Part shown: piece by piece, positions 54,567 through 63,800 of the stretch
Layout: each line of letters begins with the position of its first letter
Numbering within the stretch: position 1 is the stretch's first letter
NCBI RefSeq assembly: GCF_002028545.1
Contig: NZ_MWPQ01000049.1
Span: 124,001-188,000 of the forward strand
DNA length: 64,000 nucleotides
Direction: 5' to 3'
Source of the DNA: Nitrobacter vulgaris
GTDB lineage: Bacteria > Pseudomonadota > Alphaproteobacteria > Rhizobiales > Xanthobacteraceae
Made by a program: the position numbers and the translations under genes
The notes under the pieces: generated by a model
What the model saw: only the letters and a program-made list of their open reading frames with translations
Told to the model about the DNA's origin: nothing
Database searches by the model: none

Positions 54567-55121
54567 TCATGTGCTCCGCAGGAACACGAACTCGGTGTCG
54601 TCATAGGCGCGCCGCTCGAGTTGCTCAAATCCCTCTGGCGCGGCGAAGCCCGCGGCCTTGGCCTCCTCGACAACGAGCAGCGCCTTGTCGGTCAGCCAGC
54701 CTCCATCGCGCAACGAGACGAGCGCCTTGTCGGCAAGCTGCATCCTGTACGGGGGATCGAGAAACACCAGCGAGAACGGTGTGAGGGGATGCGCAGGCCC
54801 GAGATTGGTCGCATCGCGGCGATAGACCTTCGTCACGCCACCGAGCCCGAGCGCCTCGACGTTGTTGCGGAGCAGCGCGCGCGCCTCGGCGCCGTTATCG
54901 ACGAACAGCGTGAACTTCGCTCCTCGCGACGCCGCTTCGATGCCGATCGCACCGGTGCCCGCAAACAGATCAAGCACGCGCGCATCCGCGACCGGATCGT
55001 CATAGGCATGAACGAGGATGTTGAACAGCGACTCACGCAGCCGATCGGCCGTTGGCCGGATCTGTTGTGTTGATGGCGATGCGAGATTGCGGCCTTTCAG
55101 CCGCCCGCCGACGACGCGCAT
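54567..55121 (-). CDS. rsmD: 16S rRNA (guanine-966-N2)-methyltransferase
   Basis: The 184 residues include the family start (RVVGGRLKGRNLASPSTQQIRPTADRLRESLFNIL), the SAM motif VLDLFAGTGAIGIEA and the N2-methylase motif DPPY (LVFLDPPYRMQL). It lies three bases after the pseudouridine synthase gene on the same strand, so the two RNA-modification genes are co-transcribed. Confidence 0.95.
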   Translation of the reverse strand: MRVVGGRLKGRNLASPSTQQIRPTADRLRESLFNILVHAYDDPVADARVLDLFAGTGAIGIEAASRGAKFTLFVDNGAEARALLRNNVEALGLGGVTKVYRRDATNLGPAHPLTPFSLVFLDPPYRMQLADKALVSLRDGGWLTDKALLVVEEAKAAGFAAPEGFEQLERRAYDDTEFVFLRST

Positions 55122-55124
55122 CGA

Positions 55125-57248
55125 TCAGTCCCGCGGCGTCAGATCGCGCTTGCCGTGATAGCCGCGCTTCGGCCGGCGAGGCGGACCGTAGCCATTGGCC
55201 TCAGATTCGTTGCGCGCCCGCGCCTCATCGCTGCCGGTCCGCTGCACCACGACGCTGCGGCCCTTGCGATCCGCGATCACCGCGCGCTTGGTTCTTGCCT
55301 TGTTGTCTTTCTTGCTGCGCAACGGTGTACCGTCGCGGCCGAGCTTTGGTTCGGTGTCGGCTTCGGCGGCCGCGCCTGCGAAATTCGCGTTGGCGAGCGC
55401 GGCAATCTTCTCACCAAGCTGTTCACGCAGCACGCGGGTCTTGACCTCCTCCACCTCACCTTCCGCGATCTCGGCAAGCTGGAACGGCCCGTAGGAGATG
55501 CGGATCAGCCGGTTCACTTCAAGCCCGAGATGCGCCATCACATTGCGCACTTCACGATTCTTGCCCTCGCGGATCGCAAAAGTCAGCCACACGTTGGCAC
55601 CCTGATCGCGTTCCAGCGTGGCGTCGATCGAACCATACTTGACGCCATCGACCTCGACGCCGTTTTTCAACTGATCAAGCTGAGCCTGCGTCACCTCACC
55701 ATGGGCGCGAACACGATAGCGCCGCAGCCAGCCAGTGTCGGGCAGTTCCAACGCGCGTGCCAGGCCGCCGTCGTTTGTCAGCAGTAGCAGTCCTTCGGTG
55801 TTGAAATCGAGCCGGCCAACACTGATCAGACGCGGCAAACCTTCGGGCAGGTTGTCGAATACGGTCGGCCGACCTTCGGGATCGGCGTGGGTCGTCATTA
55901 GTCCGCGCGGCTTGTGATACAAGAACAGCCGCGTGCGCTCGCGCTCCGGCAACGGCTGGCCATCAACCGTGATGACGTCGCGCGAGGTCACATCAAGCGC
56001 TGGCGAATTGATGACGCGGCCGTTGACGGCGACGCGACCTTGCGTGACCCATTCCTCAGCGTCGCGGCGCGAGGCGAGGCCCGCGCGCGAGATCACTTTG
56101 GCGATGCGTTCGCCGGCTTTCTTTGGCTTTGGCTCGGGCCGTGTACCGCGCCGGTCGTCGTCAGGCTTGCGTTCACGATAGGCGCCGCGTCCCCCGAACG
56201 CCGGACGTTTTGCGAAAACCTTGCTGTCGTCCTCATTGTCACGACGCGGGCGATCGTCGCGATCACTGCGACGGGGACGATCCTCGCCATCGTCGCGGCG
56301 TGGCCGCTCCTGCCAGGCATTGCGGGCACCACGAGGACGGTCGCCGTCGGGACGATCCTGTCGCGGGCGATCGAAGCGCGGACGATCATCGGAGTAGCGA
56401 TCATAACGCGGACGATCGCCTTGAGGACGGTCAAACTTGCGAGGACCGCGATCGGCACCCGCAGCGCGCTCAGGGCGATCCTCGCGTGGTTTCGAAAATC
56501 GTGGACGCCCTGCGCCGCCGCGATCATCGCGCGGGCCGGCGTCGCGCTTCTGCCACGGCTTTTCGTCACCCCTGTCGCGGCCCTCACGGTCACCAAACTC
56601 TTTGCGCGGTCCACGCGAGCCGCGGTCGGGTGTCCCGCGTGAAAACTTCTTGTCGCCGAAGGGGCGATCTCCGCGCGGCGTATACGGACGTTTCTCGCCG
56701 CCACCCTCGCGCGGCGGACGCGCGCTATAAGGCCGATCACCTTGCGGCCGCGCACGCTGCGGACGGTCGCCGTCTTTCCGAAAACCCTCGCCGCGTGGGG
56801 TGTAGGGACGCTTCTCGCCAAATTTCTTATCGGCAAAACGGCCTGCAGGACGTGTGTCGCCACTGTCACGCGCGCGATCGTCACGTTTGAAGGCTGAGCG
56901 CTCGCCGCGAGGTGAATCCCCGCGCGGCGTGTAGGAACGCTTCGCGCCGCCGTCGTCGCGATTGAACCGAGGCCGCGCGGTCTCACCATCCTCACGCTTG
57001 CCCGCGCCCGCATACGGCTTCCTGGCATAGGACTTCTTGCCAGAAGGCTTCGCGCCATCGGATTTGCCGGCATAGGGCCGCTTGTCACCTTCGCCTCTGT
57101 CGGACTTGCCAGCCAAGCCGCGCTTGGCGAGCTTCTTTTCCGGACCGCGCGCCACGCCGGATCGGCTCTTGGGCTTGTCCTTGCCGCCGGAGGGCCGATC
57201 ACGCCGGCCGCGCGGGCGCGCATTGTCTTTATCGTTATCGCGGGGCAT
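55125..57248 (-). CDS. RluB/RsuA-family pseudouridine synthase with a giant disordered N-terminal extension
   Basis: The 707-residue protein has an S4 domain at about 378-430 (AGERIAKVISRAGLASRRDAEEWV) and the catalytic domain with Asp481 (SVGRLDFNTEGLLLLTNDG) and KNREVRNVMAHLGLEVNRLIR. Before this come about 375 residues of Arg/Asp/Gly/Pro/Lys-rich disorder with repeated YTPRG (106, 149, 189) and DRP(R/D) units. A basic 80-residue tail follows. ATG 57248 gives MPRDNDKDNA; upstream is non-coding and overlaps divergent tadA. It precedes rsmD by 3 bases. The target base is probably in 23S rRNA, by family. Confidence 0.93.
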   Translation of the reverse strand: MPRDNDKDNARPRGRRDRPSGGKDKPKSRSGVARGPEKKLAKRGLAGKSDRGEGDKRPYAGKSDGAKPSGKKSYARKPYAGAGKREDGETARPRFNRDDGGAKRSYTPRGDSPRGERSAFKRDDRARDSGDTRPAGRFADKKFGEKRPYTPRGEGFRKDGDRPQRARPQGDRPYSARPPREGGGEKRPYTPRGDRPFGDKKFSRGTPDRGSRGPRKEFGDREGRDRGDEKPWQKRDAGPRDDRGGAGRPRFSKPREDRPERAAGADRGPRKFDRPQGDRPRYDRYSDDRPRFDRPRQDRPDGDRPRGARNAWQERPRRDDGEDRPRRSDRDDRPRRDNEDDSKVFAKRPAFGGRGAYRERKPDDDRRGTRPEPKPKKAGERIAKVISRAGLASRRDAEEWVTQGRVAVNGRVINSPALDVTSRDVITVDGQPLPERERTRLFLYHKPRGLMTTHADPEGRPTVFDNLPEGLPRLISVGRLDFNTEGLLLLTNDGGLARALELPDTGWLRRYRVRAHGEVTQAQLDQLKNGVEVDGVKYGSIDATLERDQGANVWLTFAIREGKNREVRNVMAHLGLEVNRLIRISYGPFQLAEIAEGEVEEVKTRVLREQLGEKIAALANANFAGAAAEADTEPKLGRDGTPLRSKKDNKARTKRAVIADRKGRSVVVQRTGSDEARARNESEANGYGPPRRPKRGYHGKRDLTPRD

Positions 57249-57324
57249 GAATGATCTCGCTACGGGCACAAGGTCCGACTGAGTGAGAGCGCCTCTTAAC
57301 AGGGTTCGCGGCGGGATACGAGGC

Positions 57325-57771
57325 ATGACCGCACCATCTTTCATGGACATGGCGCTCGGAGCCGCCGAAAAGGCGGGCAAAGCAGGGGAAGTGCCGATCG
57401 GCTGCGTGATCGTGCGGGGAAATGAAGTCATTGCATCGGCAGGAAACCGCACCCTGATCGATCGCGACCCCACCGCCCATGCCGAAGTTCTGGCCCTCCG
57501 GGCCGCCGCGCGCATTCTCGGCAGCGAACGACTGACGGACTGCGATCTCTATGTGACGCTGGAACCCTGCACGATGTGCGCGGCGGCGATCTCGTTCGCG
57601 CGGATTCGGCGACTCTATTACGGCGCAGGAGACCCCAAAGGCGGCGCGGTGGAGTCCGGCGTGCGATTCTTTGCCGCGCCGACCTGCCATCATCGGCCGG
57701 AGGTGTATCCGTCCGTCGGCGAAAACCAGGCGGCGGCGCTGCTGCGGGATTTCTTCAAGGCGCGGCGGTAA
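57325..57771 (+). CDS. tadA: tRNA adenosine(34) deaminase
   Basis: Deaminates the wobble adenosine of tRNA-Arg(ACG) to inosine. The 148 residues have the zinc/catalytic motifs HAEVLAL and EPCTMCAAAI and PTCHHRPEV near the end. ATG 57325 is chosen because it precedes the family start (FMDMALGAAEKAGKAGEVPIGCV); the frame to 57283 lies in the divergent leader. It is divergent from the pseudouridine synthase and converges with purD 13 bases away. Confidence 0.93.
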   Translation: MTAPSFMDMALGAAEKAGKAGEVPIGCVIVRGNEVIASAGNRTLIDRDPTAHAEVLALRAAARILGSERLTDCDLYVTLEPCTMCAAAISFARIRRLYYGAGDPKGGAVESGVRFFAAPTCHHRPEVYPSVGENQAAALLRDFFKARR

Positions 57772-57784
57772 AGATTCGCATCTA

Positions 57785-59062
57785 TCAGCCCCTCTCCCGC
57801 GCCACCGCCCGAAGGCCGATGTCACGGCGGCAGAAACCCTCAGGCCATTTGATGCGATCGACCGCCTCATAAGCGTGGGCTTGCGCCTCCGCGACGGTCT
57901 TGCCTGACGCGCAGACGTTCAGGACGCGACCGCCACCCGCGAGAATCTGCCCGTCCTCTTCCCTGGTTCCTGCATGAAAAATCTCCACGCCCTCAACCTT
58001 GGCGGCATCGTCGAGTCCCTCAATGCGCGTCCCCTTCGCGTAATTGCCGGGATAACCCTTCGCCGCCATCACCACCGTCAATGCCGGATCGGGAAACCAG
58101 CGCAGATCGAAATGCTTCAACTGTCCGTCACAGACCGCGAATAGCGCCGGCACGATGTCCGACATCATCCGCAGCATCAGCACCTGGCATTCCGGATCGC
58201 CGAAACGGACGTTGTACTCGATCAGTTTCGGTCCCTGTTCCGTGATCATCAGGCCGGCAAACAGCACGCCCTTGAAAGGCGCGCCTTTTTCCCGCATGGC
58301 GCGCAATGTTGGAACGATGATCTCATCCATGGTGCGGCGGCACATCTCGGTGGTCATCACGGGCGCCGGCGAATAAGCGCCCATCCCGCCGGTGTTCGGC
58401 CCTTGGTCGCCATCGAACGCACGCTTGTGGTCCTGCGCCGTCGCCAGCGCCAGCGCGTGTTCGCCGTCGCACAGCGCGAAGAACGAAGCCTCCTCGCCAC
58501 GCAGGAACTCCTCGACCACGATCTGAGCGCCGGCGGCGCCGAAGCCGCCCTCGAACATCATGTCGACCGCCGCCAGCGCCTCGTCCAGCGTCGTCGCGAC
58601 CACGACACCCTTGCCGGCTGCAAGCCCGTCGGCCTTGATGACGACCGGTGCGCCCTGCGCGTGGATATAGCTCTTCGCCGCCGCGGCATCGTCGAAGCGT
58701 CCATAGGCCGCTGTCGGAATGCTGTTGGCGTTGCAGATATCCTTGGTGAAGCCCTTCGAGCTTTCGAGCTGCGCGGCGGCTTTGCAGGGGCCGAACCCCT
58801 TGATGCCCGCAGTCGCGAGATCGTCGACAATACCTGCGGCGAGTGGCGCTTCCGGACCGACCACCACCAGATCAACCTTGTTGGTCTTGCAGAACGCGAT
58901 CACCGCGGCATGGTCCGCGATATCGAGCACCACGCATTCGGCCTCGCGCGCGATCCCGGCATTCCCCGGCGCGCACCAGAGTTTCGTCAGCAGCGGCGAA
59001 CCGGCGATTTTCCAGGCCAGCGCATGTTCGCGGCCGCCGGAACCAAGCAGAAGAATGTTCAT
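57785..59062 (-). CDS. purD: phosphoribosylamine-glycine ligase
   Basis: Purine synthesis, second step: joins glycine to phosphoribosylamine (made from PRPP, see prs). The 425 residues show [20 protein letters not shown]-grasp features ([16 protein letters not shown]), [14 protein letters not shown] and [19 protein letters not shown] 59062 fits. It is divergent from xseA. Confidence 0.97.
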   Translation of the reverse strand: MNILLLGSGGREHALAWKIAGSPLLTKLWCAPGNAGIAREAECVVLDIADHAAVIAFCKTNKVDLVVVGPEAPLAAGIVDDLATAGIKGFGPCKAAAQLESSKGFTKDICNANSIPTAAYGRFDDAAAAKSYIHAQGAPVVIKADGLAAGKGVVVATTLDEALAAVDMMFEGGFGAAGAQIVVEEFLRGEEASFFALCDGEHALALATAQDHKRAFDGDQGPNTGGMGAYSPAPVMTTEMCRRTMDEIIVPTLRAMREKGAPFKGVLFAGLMITEQGPKLIEYNVRFGDPECQVLMLRMMSDIVPALFAVCDGQLKHFDLRWFPDPALTVVMAAKGYPGNYAKGTRIEGLDDAAKVEGVEIFHAGTREEDGQILAGGGRVLNVCASGKTVAEAQAHAYEAVDRIKWPEGFCRRDIGLRAVARERG

Positions 59063-59143
59063 GAACGACCGCCGATCCAGCCTTTCGTGTGGTTTCCAAG
59101 CGGTTTAGCATGGTAATGCGGACGAGCAACAGAAGTGAGCCTG

Positions 59144-60766
59144 ATGCCCGCAAACCCAGCACAGCTTTTGGCGAACTCGCCGGAATATACCGTCTCCGAG
59201 TTGTCCTCGGCGCTGAAACGCACCGTGGAGGACACTTACGGCCATGTGCGGGTTCGCGGTGAGATATCCGGCTTTCGCGGGCCGCACGCTTCGGGCCATT
59301 GCTATTTCGCGCTGAAGGACGAAAGCGCCAAGATCGAGGCGGTGATCTGGAAAGGTGTCCACGGCCGAATGCGGTTCAAGCCGCAGGAGGGTCTAGAAGT
59401 CATCGCCACCGGCAAGCTGACCACCTATCCGGGCTCGTCGAAATACCAGATCGTGATCGAGGCGATCGAGCCTGCCGGAATCGGCGCGCTGATGGCGCTG
59501 ATGGAGGAGCGCAAGAAGAAGCTCGCGGCGGAAGGACTATTCGATGAAGCCCGCAAGCAGTTGCTTCCCTGGCTGCCTGAGGTCATTGGGGTGGTGACCT
59601 CCCCGACCGGCGCAGTGATCCGCGACATCCTGCATCGACTGGAGGATCGTTTTCCTCGCCGGGTGCTGGTATGGCCGGTGCGGGTGCAGGGCGAAGGCTC
59701 GGCGGAACAGATTGCCGCCGCCATCGACGGATTCAATGCGCTGCCGGACGGCGGACACATTCCGCGCCCCGATCTCCTGATCGTCGCGCGCGGCGGCGGC
59801 TCGCTCGAAGACCTCTGGTCGTTCAACGAGGAAATCGTGGTCCGCGCCGCAGCCGGCAGCATGATCCCGCTGATCTCGGCGGTGGGTCACGAGACCGACG
59901 TGACGCTGATCGACTTCGCCGCCGATCAGCGGGCGCCAACACCGACTGCGGCCGCCGAAATGGCAGTGCCGGTCCGGTCTGATCTGGTGGTCGAAGTCTC
60001 TAGCCTCGCGGCCCGCGCCCTCGTCGCGTGGAAACGAGGTCACGACGACCGGCGGACCGAATTGCGCTCCGCCGCCCGCGCGCTACCAGGGGCGAGCGAG
60101 CTGCTCGCCATTCCCCGCCAGAAGGTTGACAGCGCCGCGGCAGCGCTACCGCGCGCCTTGCGCGCAAGCACGAACGTGCATCATCGCCGCTTCACGCGGA
60201 TTTCCGGCGGACTCACGCTGCGCGTGCTGCGCTCTCAGGTGGCCCACGCAAAACAATCCGTCGCCGCAACCAGCGCGAGGCTCTCACACTGCACGCAGGT
60301 CGGGCTGCGTCACCGCCGCGACCGCTTCGCGGGACTGGCCGTCCGGCTCAGGACGTCAAGATTCGCCAACGCCCAAGCGCAGCGCGATCGGATCACGCGC
60401 GACGACGAGCGCACCCAGCGGCTTTTCGAGCGCGCGCGACGAGCGCTCGTCACCTTGCTACAGCAGCATGAGACGCGCATGACGCATTCGGCCAAGTTGC
60501 TGGCGGCGGTCTCCTATCGGGGCGTGCTCGCGCGGGGCTTCGTGCTGGTTCGCGACGACGCCGGACGCGCCCTGCGGTCCGCAGCGGCGGTCGGTTCCGG
60601 CGCACGACTCACGCTGGAATTCGCTGACGGACAGGTGAACGCAACCTCCGACGTCAATCGAACCGCAGCGACATCATCCAGCCCAGGGTCGAGCCCCAAG
60701 AGCCAGCCCAGACCGGCATCCAGCAGGCGCGCAACCAAGCCTGCCGATCAAGGAAATCTTTTCTAA
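59144..60766 (+). CDS. xseA: exodeoxyribonuclease VII large subunit
   Basis: Single-strand DNA exonuclease subunit. The 540 residues have the OB-fold ([43 protein letters not shown]), the catalytic domain with [30 protein letters not shown] and [29 protein letters not shown], and a long coiled C-terminal part. ATG 59144 is preferred; a GTG at 59135 adds three residues. The small subunit gene xseB is not in the window. Confidence 0.95.
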   Translation: MPANPAQLLANSPEYTVSELSSALKRTVEDTYGHVRVRGEISGFRGPHASGHCYFALKDESAKIEAVIWKGVHGRMRFKPQEGLEVIATGKLTTYPGSSKYQIVIEAIEPAGIGALMALMEERKKKLAAEGLFDEARKQLLPWLPEVIGVVTSPTGAVIRDILHRLEDRFPRRVLVWPVRVQGEGSAEQIAAAIDGFNALPDGGHIPRPDLLIVARGGGSLEDLWSFNEEIVVRAAAGSMIPLISAVGHETDVTLIDFAADQRAPTPTAAAEMAVPVRSDLVVEVSSLAARALVAWKRGHDDRRTELRSAARALPGASELLAIPRQKVDSAAAALPRALRASTNVHHRRFTRISGGLTLRVLRSQVAHAKQSVAATSARLSHCTQVGLRHRRDRFAGLAVRLRTSRFANAQAQRDRITRDDERTQRLFERARRALVTLLQQHETRMTHSAKLLAAVSYRGVLARGFVLVRDDAGRALRSAAAVGSGARLTLEFADGQVNATSDVNRTAATSSSPGSSPKSQPRPASSRRATKPADQGNLF

Positions 60767-60907
60767 AAGGATCATTCGCCAAATTGAAGCGTGAGCGCCG
60801 GCAGCAGGCTGGTGTATGTTGCCGCATGGTCCAATATGCTACTGATGGGACCGAACTCCGAAAGGCGGCCGGATAGCAATGAAATATTGTGATCCTGGAG
60901 AGAAGCA

Positions 60908-61135
60908 GTGCTGAATAAATTTGGCCAATCCAGTCAGAGCGAAGCGCGTGTGCAGTATCTCGATGGCGATTTCCGGGTGATTTCGCCGGGAACCTACGTC
61001 CGTTGCGCTGTCACCGACGCTCGCATTCCACTCGACGAGCTAAAATACTGGAGTGTCGACCTGCAGGAAGCCTACGCTCTCCCGAGCGCAGTCTTGCAGC
61101 GCCATTACCCGGGCGCATTCAAGACGTCCTCATAA
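60908..61135 (+). CDS. DUF2093 protein
   Basis: The 75-residue protein matches DUF2093 throughout: EARVQYLDGDFRVISPGTYVRCAVTDARIPLDELKYWSVDLQEAYA. It probably starts at the GTG 60908, which has GGAGAG nine bases upstream. No membrane helix is present. DUF2093 genes regularly sit beside lpxK in Rhizobiales, as here (converging, with a repeat in between). A link with lipid A synthesis is a guess from this neighbourhood. Confidence 0.85.
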   Translation: MLNKFGQSSQSEARVQYLDGDFRVISPGTYVRCAVTDARIPLDELKYWSVDLQEAYALPSAVLQRHYPGAFKTSS

Positions 61136-61138
61136 CCA

Positions 61139-61238
61139 TAGAACCCGCTTCTGATGGAATCAGTAGCGGACTCTATGATTTGCGTTCGACGCGTTTTCTT
61201 CACGCGAACCGGTATCCGCTTCGCTCGAAAACGCCCTA
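61139..61238 (+). repeat. dispersed intergenic repeat, family B, copy 4
   Basis: ATAGAACCCGCTTCTGAT, GGA, ATCAGTAGCGGACTCTATG is a hairpin arm pair. It is followed by GTTCGACGCGTTTTCTTC, ACGCGAACCGGTATCCGC, TTCGCTCGAAAACGCC. It closely matches 33921-34023. It fills the gap between the DUF2093 stop and the lpxK stop, whose TAG (61236-61238) is at its edge. Confidence 0.88.
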
Positions 61239-62243
61239 TCGCCGCGCACGGTTGAGCCTGTCGGTCAGAAACGACCGCAACAACGGTTCATCGTCAAAGG
61301 CAAGCCTGACTGCGAAGGGTACGACGGTCTGCGCGAACGCGGCCAGACTTTCACTATTGCGCAGCCGCGCCAGATCTTTTTCCGTCGTCACCAACGTTAA
61401 ACCATCCTGCTCGCCAGCGGCTTGTAGCTCGGCTACGTCGCGTTGCGAAAACGGATAATGATCCGCGAACGCACGCTCTGTCACCACATCGACGCCGCAG
61501 GCCCGCAGACTGCGGAAGAACCGCGAGGGATCGCCGATTCCAGCAAAGGCTAGGACACGTCTGCCGCGAAGGGCCGCAATCGAAGCGTCATCCGGAACAA
61601 CCCGTGCCCGAAATACAGGTCCTCCCCGCACCTTCACACGTGCTGCAACTTCGTCCGCGGCGGCACCAATGCCGACGATCACCAGCGCATCGGTGCGGGC
61701 CAGTTGGGGCGGCAGCGGCGCCCGCAGCGGTCCGGCCGGAAAAACCTGGCCGTTACCGAGGCCGCGATCGCCATCGATCACGATCAGCGAGATATCCTTC
61801 GCGAGCGCCGGGTTCTGAAAGCCATCGTCCATCAAGATCACGCTGGCCGCCAACGCGCGGGCCGGCGCGACGCCCGCCCTCCGTTGCCGTGACACGATCA
61901 CAGGGATCGTCCGTGCCATCATCAACGGCTCATCGCCGACATCGGCAGCCGCATGTCGGTGCGGATCGACGTGCACCGGGCCGTGCAGCCGTCCGCCATA
62001 GCCGCGGCTGAGCACCACCGGCGTTTCACCGAGCGAGCGGAGAATGCCAGCCAGCGCCATCACGGTCGGCGTCTTGCCCGCGCCGCCGACATGATAGTTT
62101 CCGACACAGATCACCGGCACCCCCGCGCGCAGACCCGTCCGTGTCAGCCGCCCCGCGGCGATCGCGCCGTAAAGCGCGCCAACAGGCATGAGCAACCGCG
62201 AAAGCAATGATGATTGCCTGTGCCAAAAGGCCGGCTCACGCAT
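61236..62243 (-). CDS. lpxK: tetraacyldisaccharide 4'-kinase
   Basis: Phosphorylates the 4' position of the lipid A disaccharide. The 335 residues show FWHRQSSLLSRLLMPVGALYGAI, the P-loop region VGNYHVGGAGKTPTVMALA, VILMDDGFQNP and FAGIGDPSRFF. ATG 62243 overlaps the waaA stop by eight bases; 62261 is unlikely. It is the last gene of the acyltransferase-waaA-lpxK row, and its TAG stop lies in the repeat at 61139. Confidence 0.95.
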   Translation of the reverse strand: MREPAFWHRQSSLLSRLLMPVGALYGAIAAGRLTRTGLRAGVPVICVGNYHVGGAGKTPTVMALAGILRSLGETPVVLSRGYGGRLHGPVHVDPHRHAAADVGDEPLMMARTIPVIVSRQRRAGVAPARALAASVILMDDGFQNPALAKDISLIVIDGDRGLGNGQVFPAGPLRAPLPPQLARTDALVIVGIGAAADEVAARVKVRGGPVFRARVVPDDASIAALRGRRVLAFAGIGDPSRFFRSLRACGVDVVTERAFADHYPFSQRDVAELQAAGEQDGLTLVTTEKDLARLRNSESLAAFAQTVVPFAVRLAFDDEPLLRSFLTDRLNRARR

Positions 62244-63561
62244 CGGCCGCCCGTCGTTCAAATTGCAACTGCAGAAGATATGGCTCGAGCGCGGTCAGCG
62301 TGCGATCCAGCGCCCCGCCGAGCCTTTCCACCACCTGAGTCGCGGCCGCCGCCGCGGCATCGCGGGCCGCGGAATCGTTGAGAAGGTAGCCAAACTGCTT
62401 CGTCAGCGCATCGCCGTCGTCAACCCGCCATGCGCCACCCGCGCGGTCGAGCGCGTAATAAACATCTGGGAAGTTGAAGACGTGCGGCCCATGCACAATG
62501 GATGCATTGAGCTTGACTGCCTCAATCGGATTCTGCCCGCCATGCGGCACCAGCGACCCCCCCATGAAAACGATTGGCGCCAGCCGGTAGAACAATCCCA
62601 GTTCGCCGATGGTATCGGCGATATAGATGTCCGTTCTCGCCGTCGGCAATTGTTCCAGCGAGCGCCGCGTCCCTTGCGCGCCGGACGCCACCACCATCCG
62701 GGCGATGGCCTCGCCCCGATCCGGGTGGCGTGGAACGATCACCGTCAGCAGCGATGGAAAATGATTGGCCAACGTTCGATGCGCGGTGAGCAGCATCTCT
62801 TCCTCGCCCGGATGGGTCGAGGCCGCCACCACCACCGGACGGCCGCGGGTGACGAACAGCAGTCGTTCCAGCTTGGCGTCGTCGGCCGGAGGCGCCTGTA
62901 CGTCGAGCTTGAGATTGCCGGTGATGACGACGTTGCGCGCCCCGAGTGTTGTGAAACGCTCCGCGTCGATTTCGGACTGGACCAAGCAGATATCGAACCG
63001 GCTCAACAGCGCAGCGATTGTTCGGGACGCCCGCCGCCAGCGCGGGAACGAGCGGCGCGACATCCGCCCGTTGATCAGCACAATCGGTATATGGCGCCTA
63101 GCACCAGCCAGAATCAGATTGGGCCACAAGTCTGATTCGATAAAGAGCGCAAGGCCGGGTTGCCAATGATCGAGAAAACGCTCCACGAAGCGGGGCGAGT
63201 CGTAGGGGATATACTGGTGAATGATATCCGGCGGGAACCGCTTCGCGGCGACGGCCGCCGACGTGACCGTGCCCGACGTGACCAAAATGCCCATTCCGAG
63301 CGCGCGCAGCCGCTCAATCAACGCCGCTGCCGCCAGCACTTCGCCAACGCTGGCCCCGTGGATCCAGACCAGCGGGCCTCCGGGGCGGGGCTGTCGGGCG
63401 ATGCCACGACGCTCATTGATGCGCGCCGGGTCTTCCTTGCCCTGTTTCAAACGCCGCTTCAGAAGAATGGGCGTCAGCGGCCCGGCAGCGGCGGACAGTC
63501 TGCGATAGAAGCGCAGCGTCGCCGGCAGGCTGGTACCCGCTTTCCGAAGTTCGTGAGACAT
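62236..63561 (-). CDS. waaA: 3-deoxy-D-manno-octulosonic-acid (Kdo) transferase
   Basis: Adds Kdo to lipid IVA in the inner membrane. The 441 residues have the family start (LRFYRRLSAAAGPLTPILLKRRLKQGKED), the GT30 motifs VWIHGASVGEVLAAAALIERL, IPYDSPRFVERFLDHWQPGLALFIESDLWPNLI and FMGGSLVPHGGQNPIEA. ATG 63561 is preferred to the GTG at 63564. It overlaps lpxK. The acyltransferase gene (63794) lies upstream beyond a repeat. Confidence 0.96.
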   Translation of the reverse strand: MSHELRKAGTSLPATLRFYRRLSAAAGPLTPILLKRRLKQGKEDPARINERRGIARQPRPGGPLVWIHGASVGEVLAAAALIERLRALGMGILVTSGTVTSAAVAAKRFPPDIIHQYIPYDSPRFVERFLDHWQPGLALFIESDLWPNLILAGARRHIPIVLINGRMSRRSFPRWRRASRTIAALLSRFDICLVQSEIDAERFTTLGARNVVITGNLKLDVQAPPADDAKLERLLFVTRGRPVVVAASTHPGEEEMLLTAHRTLANHFPSLLTVIVPRHPDRGEAIARMVVASGAQGTRRSLEQLPTARTDIYIADTIGELGLFYRLAPIVFMGGSLVPHGGQNPIEAVKLNASIVHGPHVFNFPDVYYALDRAGGAWRVDDGDALTKQFGYLLNDSAARDAAAAAATQVVERLGGALDRTLTALEPYLLQLQFERRAADA

Positions 63562-63613
63562 CACAACACCCCCTTAACGAACCTCGGAAAGCAAAGGGTA
63601 CCAGCAACTTTAT

Positions 63614-63700
63614 GATTCTAGTACCGCTTTCGATTTGAAATTCCCGAAGATGACCCCGCTGCAAGGGGTGCAGGAATTTCAAATCGGCGGTACTAGATTC
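63614..63700. mobile_element. short inverted-repeat element flanked by GATTC (MITE-like)
   Basis: The 77-base core (63619-63695) begins TAGTACCGC and ends GCGGTACTA, and is flanked by direct copies of GATTC (63614-63618 and 63696-63700). Arms continue inward as TTTCGATTTGAAATTCC and GGAATTTCAAATCG with a three-base slip, enclosing a CCCC ... GGGG hairpin. It lies next to a family A repeat. Confidence 0.6.
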
Positions 63701-63800
63701 TGATTCAACTGTGTTGAACCAGAATCTAACCCTACCCCTTTGATTGAGCATGATCTCATCCGAAAACCGGATTCCACTTTTCGGGATCATGCTCTAGGCA
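63701..63800 (+). repeat. dispersed intergenic repeat, family A, copy 3
   Basis: TGATTCAACTGTGTTGAACC, AGAATCTA, then TTGATTGAGCATGATC, GAAAACCGGATTCCAC, TTTTCGGGATCATGC and CTCTAGGCATGA. It aligns along its whole length with 2130-2235. Its CTCTAG forms the TAG stop of the acyltransferase gene downstream on the reverse strand. Confidence 0.88.
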
